DNA of 64,000 nucleotides from JALORV01 sp963703945 (lineage in GTDB: Bacteria; Pseudomonadota; Gammaproteobacteria; Burkholderiales; Burkholderiaceae_F). Positions 54,674 through 64,000 of this stretch are shown in pieces. The notes under the pieces were generated by a model. It was given only the letters and a program-made list of their open reading frames with translations. It did not search any database and was not told the origin of the DNA. Location: contig CAVPGM010000010.1 in assembly GCA_963703945.1 (NCBI GenBank), forward strand, positions 62,001 through 126,000. The letters are read 5' to 3'. The translations under genes were made by a program, and so were the position numbers. Numbering within the stretch: the first letter of the stretch is position 1; every line of letters begins with the position of its first letter.

Positions 54674-56636
54674 GTGGAAAACCCCGAACGCAAGACCGGC
54701 TACACCGGCCCCTGGAACGTCGAGGACTCGCTCGACCTCTACGGCGTCAACGCCTGGGGCAACGGCTACTTCGGCATCAACGCCGCCGGCCACGTCGTCG
54801 TGCGTCCCGACCGGACCGAGGGCCGCGAGATCGACCTGCACGAGGTCGTCACGCGGCCTCGCCGCGCGCGACCTCGTCGACGCCGGTCGTCGTGCGCTTC
54901 TCGGACATCCTGCGTCACCGCCTGACGCGGCTGCACGACGCGTTCGCCACCGCGATCGCCGAGAACGACTACACGCAGCCGCTATTGCGCGGTGTTCCCG
55001 ATCAAGGTGAACCAGCAGCGGCTGGTGGTCGAGGAGATCTACGGCTACGGCCGCGAGTTCGGCTTCGGCCTCGAGGTGGGCTCCAAGCCCGAGCTGCTCG
55101 CCGTGATGGCGATGACCGAAGGCGAGTCCGAGCGGCTGATCATCTGCAACGGCTTCAAGGACGACAGCTACATCGAGGCCGTGATCCTCGCGACCAAGCT
55201 CGGCCGCACGATCATCCCGGTGGTCGAGAATTTCAGCGAGCTGGCGCTGATCCTCAAGCACGCGCAGCAAGTACGACGTGCGGCCGCGCATCGGCGTGCG
55301 CGTGAAGCTCGCGAGCGAGGGCGCCGGCCGCTGGCGCGAATCGTCCGGCGAGAAGAGCAAGTTCGGCCTGTTCGTCACCGAGATCCTCGAGCTGTTCGCG
55401 CGTGCTGCAAGGAGCACGGCATGGAGGACTGCCTGCAGCTCGTGCACTGCCACCCGGGCAGCCAGCTGCAGGACATCCGCCGCGTCAAGGACGCCGTGAC
55501 CGAGCTCGCGCACGTCTACGCCGAGCTGAAGCAGATGGGCGCCGGCCTGCAGTACATCGACATCGGCGGCGGCCTCGGCGTCGACTACGACGGCAGCCGC
55601 ACCAACTACGAGTCGTCGATGAACTACACGCTCGCCGAGTACGCGAGCGACGTGGTCTACCGCATCGCGAACGTCTGCAATGCCCGCGGCATCGACCACC
55701 CGGTCATCGTCAGCGAGTCGGGGCGCGCGATCGCCGCGCACCACAGCCTGCTGATCTTCGACGTGCTCGGCAGCTCGCAGCTCGACCGCTTCCGCGTCGA
55801 CCGAGCAGCCGACGAGCAGATGCGCGCGCGGCAGCGGACGTGCCGCAGCCGGTGCAGGACCTGCTCGACGCCTACCGCTCGGTCACCGAGCGCCGGCTGG
55901 TCGAGTGCTATCACGACGCGCTGCAGGCGCGCGAGCAGGCGCTGCAGATGTTCAACGTCGGCTACCTCGGCCTCGAGGCGCGCGGCCTGGTCGAGCGGCT
56001 GTACTGGGCCACCTGCGCGAAGATCCGCGACCTCTGCCGCAAGCTGCGACTCGCGTGCCCGAGGAACTCGAAGGCCTCGAGACGATCCTGAGCGACATCT
56101 ACTTCTGCAACCTGTCGATCTTCCAGTCGCTGCCCGACAGCTGGGCCATCGACCAGCTGTTCCCGATCATGCCGGTGCACCGCCTCGACGAGCGCCCGAC
56201 GCGCAACGCGCGTGCTCGCGGACATCACCTGCGATTCCGACGGCAAGATCGACCACTTCGTCGAGCCTGCGCGAGACCAAGCGCACGCTCGAGCTGCACG
56301 ACCTGCGCGACGGACGAGCCGTACTACCTCGCCGTCTTCCTGGTCGGCGCCTACCAGGAAACGCTCGGCGACCTGCACAACCTGTTCGGCGACACGCACG
56401 TCGTGCACATCAAGCTGCACGACGAGGGCGGCTGGTGGATCGAGGAGACCGTCAAGGGCGACACGGCGGCCGAGGTGCTGCGCTACATGCAGTACGACGT
56501 CGAGCGGCTGGTGCCGCAGTTCGCGCGCGACTGCGAACGCGCGGTGCGCGAGGGCCGCATGACGCTGGCCGAGAGCCAGGCGCTGCGGCGCTTCTACGAA
56601 GCCGAGCTGAACGGCTACACGTACCTCGAACCCTAG
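54674..56636 (+). CDS. speA: Biosynthetic arginine decarboxylase SpeA
   Basis: PLP enzyme making agmatine from arginine for polyamine synthesis. GTG 54674. WNVEDSLDLYGVNAWGNGYF, the PLP lysine loop GVFPIKVNQQRLVVEEI, then LEVGSKPELLAVMAM, LVHCHPGSQLQDIRRVKDAV, YIDIGGGLGVDYDGSRTNYE, VIVSESGRAIAAHHSLLIFD, LSDIYFCNLSIFQSLPDSWA and FLVGAYQETLGDLHNLFGDT (Cys-region and dimer contacts). About 640 residues, as in E. coli SpeA. Frame changes near 54860, 54885, 54995, 55270, 55405, 55800, 56050, 56215, 56270 and 56310. The stop shares CTAG with the convergent transporter gene. Confidence 0.92.
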
Positions 56637-57212
56637 CCGAGCCGAGCCGAACCCGAGCAGCGACCGGAGACGCCGAGCGCGAGGAAGATCGCGAGCGGCG
56701 ATCCGATGCACGACCTGCATCGGCAGCTTCTTCGCGGCGACTTCGCCGAGCAGCACCGCCGGCACGTTCGCGAGCATCATGCCGAGCGTCGTGCCCGCGA
56801 CGACCGCCACCAGCGAGCTGTACTTCGCGGCCAGCGCGACGGTCGCGATCTGCGTCTTGTCGCCCATCTCGAGCAGGAAGAACGCGATCAACGTGGTGCC
56901 GAACACGCCGAATCGCGGGGCGGCGTCTGCTCGCTCGTCGTCGTCGTACTTGTCGGGCACCAGCGTCCAGGCCGCCATCGCGATGAACGACAGGCCGAGG
57001 ATCCAGCGCATCGCCGTCGGCCCGACGAGCGCCGCGATCCATGCACCGACCGCACCGGCCACCGCGTGGTTGACCACCGTCGCGACCAGGATGCCGAGGA
57101 TGATCGGAACCGGTTTGCGGAATTTCGCGGCGAGCACCAGCGCGAGCAGCTGCGTCTTGTCACCGATCTCGGCGAGCGCGACGACACCGGTCGAGACGAG
57201 AAAGGCTTCCAT
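56633..57212 (-). CDS. GDT1/TMEM165 (UPF0016) family cation transporter
   Basis: Predicted Mn2+ (or Ca2+) exporter. ATG 57212. Two copies of the family motif ExGDKT: VVALAEIGDKTQLLALVLAA in the first half and FFLLEMGDKTQIATVALAAK in the second. Six membrane segments, three per half. The middle loop is short and charged (PDKYDDDERADAAPRFG). About 192 residues; one or two frame changes near the end (56650-56700). Its TAG stop overlaps the speA stop through CTAG at 56633-56636. Manganese export is family knowledge; no mntR-like or riboswitch element was seen upstream. Confidence 0.88.
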
Positions 57213-57405
57213 GGTCCGGGCTCAGGCGCAGGCAGCCGCGGACCTTAGCACCGCGCCAGACGGGACCGCCATGCGCATCGGCACCGGGCCCGGGCTGCCG
57301 CATGACTTGCAGCGCAAGTCATTGAACGTTCACGAGCAGTTAACAGGGCCGTCATGGGCTGGCGGTGCAATGTCGCCCTGTCACCACCGCACGGAGTCAC
57401 CCACG

Positions 57406-57588
57406 ATGCTCGAAGAAGCTCTCGATCCGCGACCGTCCCTGCCACTCGAATTCGCCCGCATATTGACCGGATCCGCGGCGGTCCCGGCCGTCTCGGTCGA
57501 TACGCTGGCAAGCATCTGGAACGACGACGCATCGTTCTGGAGCAACCTGCGCACCCTGGAGTACTGGACCGACCGCGCCCGTCGCTGA
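57406..57588 (+). CDS. Small 60-residue protein, function unknown
   Basis: Intact frame: MLEEALDPRPSLPLEFARIL, then VSVDTLASIWNDDASFWSN and an end RTLEYWTDRARR. ATG 57406 has ACGGAG 10 bases upstream, a reasonable ribosome site. Composition is protein-like (Trp, Phe, mixed charge) rather than the Arg/Ala mix of spurious frames in this GC-rich DNA. No family recognised and no partner gene. It stands alone between the GDT1 gene (divergent) and the RRM gene. Confidence 0.5.
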   Translation: MLEEALDPRPSLPLEFARILTGSAAVPAVSVDTLASIWNDDASFWSNLRTLEYWTDRARR

Positions 57589-58195
57589 TCCCGGTCCGGC
57601 CGGGTCCCTGTTTCACGGCCGGGCATCCGACACCATTTTTTTGCGCTGCATCAACGATTTAGGTTGCAGCGCCCCCGATCTGCAAGTACATTCGGCCCTG
57701 GTCAAAGTTTGACCAACGAGCGCCCAGCGCGAAAACGGCACCGAGACGCAATCGAACAACGAGCCGAGTTCCGAGGATTCAATCCTTCGCTTCGCCTGGT
57801 GCCGACCATTCCATGACGACCCTGCCCAGGGCTCACTGCCCCTCGCCAACCCCGGTCCGGCTTGCTGCCGTTAGACCTGGTCTGGACGTGCGGCCTGGGT
57901 CGCCTCGGCCGGCTTGCGCCGGGCCGCCCAGGCATTGATTTCAGGGGGGGTGTGGTAGCATGCGGCGCGATCGTTGCCCGTACGTGTCTTGCAGAGCGCC
58001 AGTCGGCGCCTCTAGTTTCGAGCCGAAACGTCTTCGATCAGGTGACAGGAAACGTCGCTGGAGCGCCGGCTGGATCAGCCCGGCGACACGAATGACGCTC
58101 GGCTGCGAACCCCTGTTTGAATGAGTGTTGAGTAGTGCCGGCCAGGCAATGACGCCTGTGGTCCGGTTTGATGTGTTACTTCTGAGGATGTTCGA
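57589..58195. promoter_or_regulatory. Long leader or spacer before the RRM gene
   Basis: 607 bases without a convincing gene. Holds a perfect palindrome at 57699-57715 (listed). Frequent small inverted segments occur further down, for example GCGCCGGCTGGATC with GATCAGCCCGGCG-like pairing near 58055-58085. Long structured leaders are common on cold-induced RNA-binding protein genes, so part of it may be a 5' untranslated RNA. That is inference only. Confidence 0.4.
57699..57715. promoter_or_regulatory. Perfect 17-base palindrome, candidate operator
   Basis: TGGTCAAAGTTTGACCA: eight-base arms around a single G, perfect. Typical size and symmetry of a dimeric regulator site. It lies 111 bases after the small gene and about 480 before the RRM gene; a promoter overlapping it cannot be assigned. 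Confidence 0.5.
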
Positions 58196-58579
58196 ATGAC
58201 CAAGATCTACGTGGGCAACCTGCCTTTCACAGCGACGGAAGCTGACGTGCGCGAGCTTTTCGCCCAGCACGGCACCGTCGAATCCGTTGCCCTGCCGACC
58301 GACCGCGAGACCGGCCGGCCGCGCGGCTTCGGCTTCGTCGAGATGCCGCAGGCTGATGCCCAGCGCGCCATGCAGGCGCTGAACGGCTTCAACATGGGCG
58401 GTCGTCCGCTGCGCGTCAACGAAGCGCAGGATCGTCCCCGCACCGGCGGCGGTGGCGGCGGCGGTCGTCCGGGCGGCGGTGGCCGTCCGGGTGGCGGTGG
58501 CGGCGGCTACGGCGGTGGCGGCGGCGGTGGCGGCGGCTACGGCGGTGGCGGCGGCGGCGGCGGTCAGCGCCGCTGGTAA
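58196..58579 (+). CDS. Glycine-rich RRM RNA-binding protein
   Basis: Intact, 127 residues; ATG 58196 after GAGGATG. One RRM domain in residues 2-78: RNP2 is IYVGNLPF and RNP1 is RGFGFVEM, with the beta-alpha layout complete (ATEADVRELFAQHGTVESVA, ADAQRAMQALNGF). Residues 85-127 are nearly all Gly with Arg, Pro and Tyr (GGGGYGGGG-like), ending GQRRW. This matches the cold-inducible RRM proteins of bacteria, which bind RNA. A hairpin terminator follows at 58635-58670. Confidence 0.92.
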   Translation: MTKIYVGNLPFTATEADVRELFAQHGTVESVALPTDRETGRPRGFGFVEMPQADAQRAMQALNGFNMGGRPLRVNEAQDRPRTGGGGGGGRPGGGGRPGGGGGGYGGGGGGGGGYGGGGGGGGQRRW

Positions 58580-58634
58580 CCCCGTTCGGGACTGAGGCCT
58601 GAAGCCCGGTCCCGGCCGCACCAGCAAGCCTGAT

Positions 58635-58670
58635 GAAGGCCGCGACCTGCGGGTTGCGGCCTTCTCTTCC
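58635..58670 (+). terminator. Hairpin terminator between the RRM and helicase genes
   Basis: GAAGGCCGCGACC pairs with GGTTGCGGCCTTC (one mismatch) around a TGCG loop, followed by TCTTCC rather than a pure T-run. It lies 56 bases past the RRM stop and 70 before the convergent helicase stop, so it may serve both. Confidence 0.6.
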
Positions 58671-58739
58671 TGGCGCTCGAAGCATCCTCCAGGGTGCGGC
58701 GGGATCGCGCGCCTGCGGCGAATCTTCGATTCGCCTGCT

Positions 58740-60851
58740 CTACCACATGTCCCGCAAGCGGTTCGCGACGTCGATGCGCGGGCCTTCGGCTGCCTGGTGC
58801 GCGCCGAACCCTTCCTTCGTTTCCCCGGCGGTCACCCGCTGGAATTTCTTCATCACCGGCTCGGTCAGGAACCGGCTGCGCGCACCGTGCACGTAGCGGT
58901 CGCCCGTGCCCTGCTGCTGCGTGACGTAGAAGCGCACCGGCGCGATCAGGCGCAGTTCGCTGCGGGCCCGCGTCATCGCGACGTACAGCAGGCGGCGCTC
59001 CTCCTCGAGCAGTTCGGCCCGGCCGGTCGCGAACTCCGACGGGAAGCTGCCGTCGGTGACGTTCAGCACGTGCACCGACTCCCACTCCTGGCCCTTGGCG
59101 GAGTGCACGGTCGACAGCACGAGGTAGTCCTCGTCGAGCAGCGGGTCGCCCGCGAGGTCGCCGCGTCGCCTGCGGCGGGTCGAGCGTCAGCTCGGTGACG
59201 AACGATTCGCGCGTCGCGTGCTGCTGGCGCAGCCGCTCGAGCTGGTCGAGATCGCCGCGCCGCGCCTGCGCCGCCTCGTACAGGCGCTCGAGCTGCGGCT
59301 CGTACCACTGCCGCACGCGCGCGACCTGCCCTTCCCAGGGCGCGTCGTCCGCGCCGATCGTCGGCCAGCAGCCGCGTCGAGCGGCGCCCAGCGTCTCGCG
59401 CGTCGCCGGCGGGCACCGCGTGCGCCGCCAGCGCCGGCCAGCGAGAACGCCTGCGGCCTCGAACGCGTCGCAGGCGCGCTGCGCGTTCGCCGGACCCATG
59501 CCGGGCAGCAGCTGCAGCACGCGGAACGCCGCGATGCGGTTGCGCGGATTGTCGGCCCAGCGCAGCACCGCGAGCAGGTCCTTGACGTGCGCGGCCTCGA
59601 GGAACTTGAGGCCGCCGTACTTCACGTACGGGATGTTGCGGCGCATGAGCTCGAGCTCGAGCACGTCGCTGTGGTCGGCATTGCGGAACAGCACGGCCTG
59701 GCGGCGCAGGTCGACGCCGCGCTCGCGCGCCTCGAGCACGCGGTCGGCGACGAAGCTCGGCCTGCGCCTGGTCGTCGAGCACCGTCACGTAGCTGCGGCA
59801 GCGCGCCCGCGCCGCGCACGCTGCGCAGGTGCTTGCGGTACTGCCGCGCCGCCCTCCGCCATCAGCGCGTTGGCGGCGTCGAGCACCGGCTGCGTCGAGC
59901 GGTAGTTCTCCTCGAGCGTGACGACGCGCGCCGGCGGCGTGAACTGCTCCGGGAAACTCGAGGATGTTGTCGACCGTCGCGGCGCGGAACGAGTAGATCG
60001 CCTGCGCGTCGTCGCCGACCACGGTGAGCCCGGCGCCGTCGGGCTTCAGCCGCAGCAGGATCTCGGCCTGCAGCGCGTTGGTGTCCTGGTACTCGTCGAC
60101 CAGCACGTGGTCGAAGCGCGCGCCGATCTCGGCGGCGAGCGCCGCGTCGGCCATCATCACGTGCCAGTAGAGCAGCAGGTCGTCGTAGTCGAGCACCTGC
60201 TGCTCGAGCTTGGCCTCGACGTAGGCGCGGCAGAGCGCGGTGAGCTGCTCCTCCCAGTCGAGGCACCACGGATACGCCGTCTCGAGCGTGTGCCGCAGCG
60301 GCCGCTGCGTGTTGACGCGATGCGAGTAGATGCCGAGGCAGGTGTCCTTGCGCGGGAAGCGCTTCTCCGTCTTCGAGAAGCCGAGCCGGTGGCGCACGAC
60401 GTCCATCAGGTCCGCCGCGTCGCCGCGATCGAGCACGCTGAAGCCGGGATCGAGACCGAGCCGCGGCGCGTACTCGCGGATCAGCCGGTTGCCGATCGAG
60501 TGGAACGTGCCCGACCAGGGCAGGCGCAGGTGGTCGGGCACGCGGCGTCGCCGAGCTCGACCGCGGCCGCGAGCGCCTCGGCCATGACTCGCTGCGCGCG
60601 GCGCGTCATCTCGAGCGCGGCACGCCGCGTGAACGTGAGCAGCAGCATGCGCTCCGGCGCGCACGCCGCGCGAGCAGCAGGTGCGCGACGCGGTGCGCGA
60701 GCGTGCTGGTCTTGCCGGTGCCGGCGCCCGGCGATCACCAGCAGCGGCGCGGCCTGCGAACGCCGCCACCGCGCGCGCGGCTCGCCGTGCGTCGACGGCG
60801 TCGCGCTGCGCGGCATTGAGCGTCGGCGAAGGCGGCGTTCGTGGTGGACAT
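58740..60851 (-). CDS. UvrD/Rep-family ATP-dependent DNA helicase
   Basis: Superfamily 1A 3'-5' DNA helicase. ATG 60851 (MSTTNAAF). Motif I lies around PLLVIAG with the GKT part broken by a frame change near 60725. Then FHSIGNRLIREYAPRLGLDP, motif II HVLVDEYQDTNALQAEIL, III LTVVGDDAQAIYSFRAA, IV TLEENYRSTQPVLDAANALM, V STVHSAKGQEWESVHVLNVT and VI RLLYVAMTRARSEL. About 700 residues, the size of UvrD or Rep; the acidic C-terminal part of classic UvrD is not evident. Ends with DVANRLRDMW. Frame changes near 60840, 60760, 60660, 60545, 59950, 59850, 59765, 59400 and 59165. Confidence 0.87.
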
Positions 60852-60983
60852 GGCGGGCGGTCACTATAGGCAGCGGCTGTATGGATATCCAGTGCGGACG
60901 GGACGCCGGAGGTCAGGGGTCGCGGCCAGGCGTCAGTAAGATGCGCGGCCCAGGGGGTCGTTCGACCACAGAGGCTGGACAGC

Positions 60984-61415
60984 ATGGCGAAGGCGAACAG
61001 CGACGAGTTCGACATCGGCAGCGTCGTCATGCGCGTGGTGTTTTCGCTGGCGCTCGTGCTTCCTGACGTTCAACCCGACCGGGCACTCGTACTTCCACTG
61101 GCTGCAGCAGAACCTGCCGCCGGTCCAGCCGGTCGGTGGTGATCGCCGGCATCCTGCTGCTCGGCGCCTGGCTGTTCTTCGTCCGCTCGACGTTCTCGTC
61201 GATGGGCACGGTCGGCGTCGTGCTGCTGCTGGCGCTGTTCGCCGCGATCGTCTGGTGGATGGTCACGCGGGGCTGGCTCTCCACTGCGGACAAGTCGACG
61301 ATGGCCTGGGTGGTGCTGACGCTGCCTCGGCCTGCTGCTCGGCATCGGCATGTCGTGGGCGCACATCCGCGCGCGCATCTCGGGCCAGGCCTCCGTCGAC
61401 CGCGTCGACCAGTAG
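60984..61415 (+). CDS. DUF6524-like membrane protein
   Basis: ATG 60984 gives MAKANSDEFDIGSVVMRVVF. Four membrane segments: MRVVFSLALVL, VIAGILLLGAWLFFV, VGVVLLLALFAAIVWWMVTR and a last one ending GIGMSWAHIRARISGQASVD. YFHWLQQNLPP lies between the first two. The layout fits DUF6524, a small inner-membrane family of unknown function. About 142 residues. Frame changes near 61060, 61135 and 61325. It is divergent from the helicase gene. Confidence 0.65.
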
Positions 61416-61445
61416 CGCGCTGCGCCGGCACGCGCAAGGAATCCG

Positions 61446-62059
61446 ATGAGCAGCGACGCACCGCCGGCGAGACCGCTACCCGTCGCAGCCGTCGCACGTG
61501 ACGGCGCTCGACCTGCCGTTGCCGCCGCGCGAGTCGCTGCCGCCCGACCTGCAGAAGTACTTCCGCATCTGCGACGAGAAGATCGGCTTCCTGCCGAACG
61601 TGCTCGCCGCCTACAGCTTCGACGAGAAGAAGCTGCGCGCGTTCATCGGCTTCTACAACGAGCTGATGCTCGAGGACTCGCCGCTCAGCAAGCTCGAGCG
61701 CGAGATGATCGCGGTGGTCGTCTCGTCGGCCAATCGCTGCTACTACTGCCAGGTGGCGCACGGGCAGGCGGTGCGCGAGCTGTCGGGCGACCCGGCGCTC
61801 GGCGAGCTGCTGGTCATGAACTACCGCGCGGCGGCGCTGACGCCGCGGCAGCGCGCGATGCTCGACTTCGCGCACAAGATGACCGTGACGCCGGCCGCCA
61901 TCGTCGACGAGGATCGCGCCGCGCTGCGCGAGCGCGGGCTTCGACGACCGCGCGATCTGGGACATCGCCGCGGTGGCTGCGTTCTTCAACCTGTCGAACC
62001 GGATGGCGACCGCGGTCGACATGATGCCGAACCCCGAGTATCACGCGAAGAACCGCTGA
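61446..62059 (+). CDS. Peroxidase-related protein of the carboxymuconolactone decarboxylase (AhpD-like) family
   Basis: ATG 61446. The CxxC redox site is SSANRCYYCQVAHGQAVREL near residues 92-111, followed by the general acid His, as in AhpD-like enzymes. FRICDEKIGFLPNVLAAYSF and AFIGFYNELMLEDSPLSKLE precede it. The C-terminus has DIAAVAAFFNLSNRMATAVD and MMPNPEYHAKNR. About 203 residues, matching the uncharacterised peroxidase-related subgroup. Frame changes near 61475 and 61940. It follows the DUF6524 gene by 30 bases. Confidence 0.85.
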
Positions 62060-62177
62060 CGGACCGGCGGCCTGCGCTGTACTCGAGCTCTGCGCTGCGG
62101 CAGCGAGGACGCCCCCCAAGCCGCTCTGTTAGCGCTTGCCGGCCTTATCAGTCACCGCGCCGAAGCGAGAGTCATCG

Positions 62178-62759
62178 ATGAACCATCGAACATGCTCGCC
62201 AACGCCTGCTGCTCGCCTGCTCGCTGCTGAGCCTGCTCGTGCTCGCCGGCTGCGCCTCCGGCCCGACGATCCGCAGCAACGTCGATGCCAGCGTCGATTT
62301 CACCGAGCTTCCGCACGTTCGGCTTCATCGAGCCGCTCGCCACCGATCGCGCGGGATACCAGTCGCTGATTTCGCAGCAGCTGGTGACCTCGGCTGAGCG
62401 CGAGCTGGTGGCCCGGGGCCTGCAGCGCTCGGACACCAGTCCTGACCTGCTGGTGAACTTCAGCGCCGATCTCGATCAGCGTCTGCGCGTCACGCAAACG
62501 CCGATGGTGCCACTCGCGCAGCTTCAATAGCCACCGGCGGGGCTTCTACAGCACCTGGCCGATGTACCAGCAGACCGAGATCCGCCAGTACACGAAAGGC
62601 ACGCTCGGGATCGACGTCGTCGACGCCGCGCGGCGGCAGCTGGTATGGGAAGGCTTCGCCCTGGGGCGGGTGACGCAGCGGACGACGGACAACCTCGGCC
62701 CCGTGCTCGATGCGGCGGTCGTGGATATCTTCGGCAGTTTCCCGCTGCAGCCGCAGTAG
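62178..62759 (+). CDS. DUF4136 lipoprotein
   Basis: ATG 62178. After a repair near 62192 the signal reads LLLACSLLSLLVLAGCASGP, lipobox LAGC. Then the DUF4136 domain: FRTFGFIEPLATDRAGYQSL, ISQQLVTSAERELVARGLQR, SPDLLVNFSADLDQRLRV, EIRQYTKGTLGIDVVDAARR and QLVWEGFALGRVTQRTTDNL. About 192 residues. Other frame changes near 62308 and 62522. An outer-membrane lipoprotein family of unknown function. It ends 24 bases from the convergent aldehyde dehydrogenase stop. Confidence 0.85.
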
Positions 62760-62783
62760 ACGCGAGCGTCGACGCCGGTCCGG

Positions 62784-64000
62784 CTAGCGGACGAGCTCCA
62801 TGACCTGCGCTTCAAGTCGGTGTACGGCGGATAGCGCATGGGCGCGTCGAACCGGAAGCTGCGCTTCATGACCGGCTTCATGTGGCTGAAGGTCTCGAAG
62901 CCGTACCAGCCGGTGTAGCGGCCCATGCCGCTGTTGCCGATGCCGCCGAACGGCAGCTCCGGCGAGACCATGAAGATCACCGCGTCGTTGATGCAGACGC
63001 TGCCGGCGCTCAGCTTGTCCAGCACGGCGTCCTCGAGCGCCTTGCTCTTCGTGAACAGGTACAGCGCGAGCGGCTTCGGCCGGTCGGCGACGAACTTGAT
63101 CGCGTGGTGCATCTCGTCGACGGTGATGACGGGCAGCACCGGGCCGAAGATCTCCTCCTGCATCAGCTCGGAGTCGGGCGCCGGGTCGAGCACGATCGTC
63201 GGCGCGACGTAGCGCTTCGCCACGTCCACCTGCCCGCCGGTGTGGATCTTCTGCCCTTCGAGCAGCTTGGCGAACCGCGCGGTGTGGCGTTCGCTCGCGA
63301 TGCGGCAGTAGTCCGGGCTCTGGCTCGGGTCGTCGCCGTAGAACTCCTTGATCTTGCGCGGCCAGCAGCGTCGATGAACTGCGTCGCCACCGCGCGGTGC
63401 ACCAGCACGTGGTCCGGCGCGACGCAGGTCTGGCCGGCGTTGATGAACTTGCCCCAGGCGATGCGCGACGCCGCGACCTCGAGGTCGGCGCTCTTGTCGA
63501 TGAGGCACGGGCTCTTGCCGCCGAGTTCGAGCGTGCACGGGCGTCAGGTGCTTCGCGGCCGCCGTCATCACGATGCGCGCGACGCGCTCGTTGCCGGTGT
63601 AGAGGATGTGGTCGAACTGCTGCTCGAGCAGCTCGGTCGTCTCCGGAACGCCGCCTTCGACCACCGCGAACGCGTCGTTGTCGAGGTAGCGCGGCAGGAT
63701 CGCGGGCGAGCGCCGCCGAGGTGTGCGTGGTGATCTCGGACGGCTTCATCACCGCGCAGTTGCCGGCGGCGATCGCGCCGACCAGCGGCGCGCACACCAT
63801 CGACAGCGGGTAGTTCCAGGGCGCGATGATCAGCACGACGCCCTTGGGCTCGGGCTGGATGTAGCTGCGGCCCGGCAGCGCCATCATCGGCGTCGACACG
63901 CGCTTGGGCCGGGCCCAGCGGCGCAGGTGCTTGCGCGCGTACTTCGCCTCGCTCGCGACGAAGCCGATCTCGCTGAGCGCCGTCTCGAAACCGCACTTGT
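62784..64000 (-). CDS. Aldehyde dehydrogenase, coniferyl-aldehyde/ALDH3-like (N-terminus outside window)
   Basis: NAD(P)-dependent oxidation of aldehydes. Seen from the window end inward: ALSEIGFVASEAKYARKHLR, PEPKGVVLIIAPWNYPLSMV, GNCAVMKPSE, FDHILYTGNERVARIVMTAA, the Glu loop LELGGKSPCLI and catalytic Cys in FINAGQTCVAPDHVL. EIFGPVLPVI and the C-terminus PFGGIGNSGMGRYTGWYGFE follow, ending YPPYTDLKRQVMELVR. ALDH3-type spacing and the GxYTG region resemble coniferyl aldehyde dehydrogenases. Frame changes near 63715, 63545, 63365 and 62808. Stop TAG at 62784-62786; the start is beyond 64,000. Confidence 0.87.
   Translation of the reverse strand, partial: KCGFETALSEIGFVASEAKYARKHLRRWARPKRVSTPMMALPGRSYIQPEPKGVVLIIAPWNYPLSMVCAPLVGAIAAGNCAVMKPSEITTHTSAALARDPAALPRQRRVRGGRRRRSGDDRAARAAVRPHPLHRQRARRAHRDDGGREAPDARARSNSAARARASSTRAPTSRSRRRASPGASSSTPARPASRRTTCWCTARWRRSSSTLLAAQDQGVLRRRPEPEPGLLPHRERTPHRAVRQAARRAEDPHRRAGGRGEALRRADDRARPGARLRADAGGDLRPGAARHHRRRDAPRDQVRRRPAEAARAVPVHEEQGARGRRAGQAERRQRLHQRRGDLHGLAGAAVRRHRQQRHGPLHRLVRLRDLQPHEAGHEAQLPVRRAHALSAVHRLEAQVMELVR

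Noticed and set aside
57613..57935. Minus-strand open frames in the RRM leader
   Set aside because: Composition is unlike proteins of this genome and no start signal or motif supports them.

Overview
The window is a composite of three unlike DNAs. Positions 1 to about 11,700 look like a planctomycete: type I dockerin-like repeats plus a PEP-CTERM anchor, a long RTX calcium-binding protein, a G8-domain beta-helix protein, a short PreA and a GxxExxY protein. Positions about 11,700-12,605 are visibly less GC-rich and carry two phage structural genes (a scaffold-like protein and the front of a major capsid protein). From about 12,606 to the end the DNA is very GC-rich, and its gene content and order point to a gammaproteobacterium of the Xanthomonadales/Steroidobacterales kind: prmA-DUF3426-dusB-fis-purH-purD, then rho-trxA divergent from rhlB. 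The capsid gene runs in frame straight into the middle of prmA, which is best explained as a chimeric assembly or joined contigs rather than a prophage. Most genes also carry single-base frame changes, mainly one-base insertions, on both strands. I read these as sequence error, so many coordinates span several frames.

Planctomycete part: a class III aminotransferase (5' end missing) and preA suggest reductive pyrimidine breakdown; then a broken GxxExxY gene, a membrane protein, a 760-base gap, the RTX and G8 surface proteins, an AGCS-type sodium:amino-acid symporter and a LamG/dockerin/PEP-CTERM protein.

Gammaproteobacterial part, in order: translation and purine genes (prmA fragment, zinc-ribbon DUF3426 protein, dusB, fis, purH, purD); a DUF3604 gene lying between two inverted copies of a 135-base structured repeat; an EamA transporter; rho, trxA and rhlB; an IMP/GMP nucleotidase-like gene; cysQ, small DUF3301 and DUF465 proteins, an MscS channel and arfB; plsB with a methyltransferase; a lipoprotein; a hydrolase; an alkyltransferase-like protein; a fused oxoprolinase/hydantoinase; a contractile tail-sheath gene beside a Rieske oxygenase; an L,D-transpeptidase; a TPM-TPM-lemA operon; an M13 peptidase; a deleted methyltransferase; DUF2721; a YtcJ-like amidohydrolase; greB; a GFA protein; homospermidine synthase; a GST; a sulfurtransferase; speA; a GDT1-family transporter; a Gly-rich RRM protein; a UvrD/Rep-like helicase; DUF6524; a CMD/AhpD-like protein; a DUF4136 lipoprotein; and an aldehyde dehydrogenase cut by the window end.

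The signal I find most worth pursuing is the repeat pair at 19,083-19,217 (+) and 21,475-21,604 (-). Each copy folds as two long hairpins, the arms differ between copies by compensating changes, and each copy starts about 46 bases past a gene's stop codon in the gene's sense orientation. The lone tail-sheath gene is second. No rRNA, tRNA, CRISPR array, complete IS element or replication origin was recognised.
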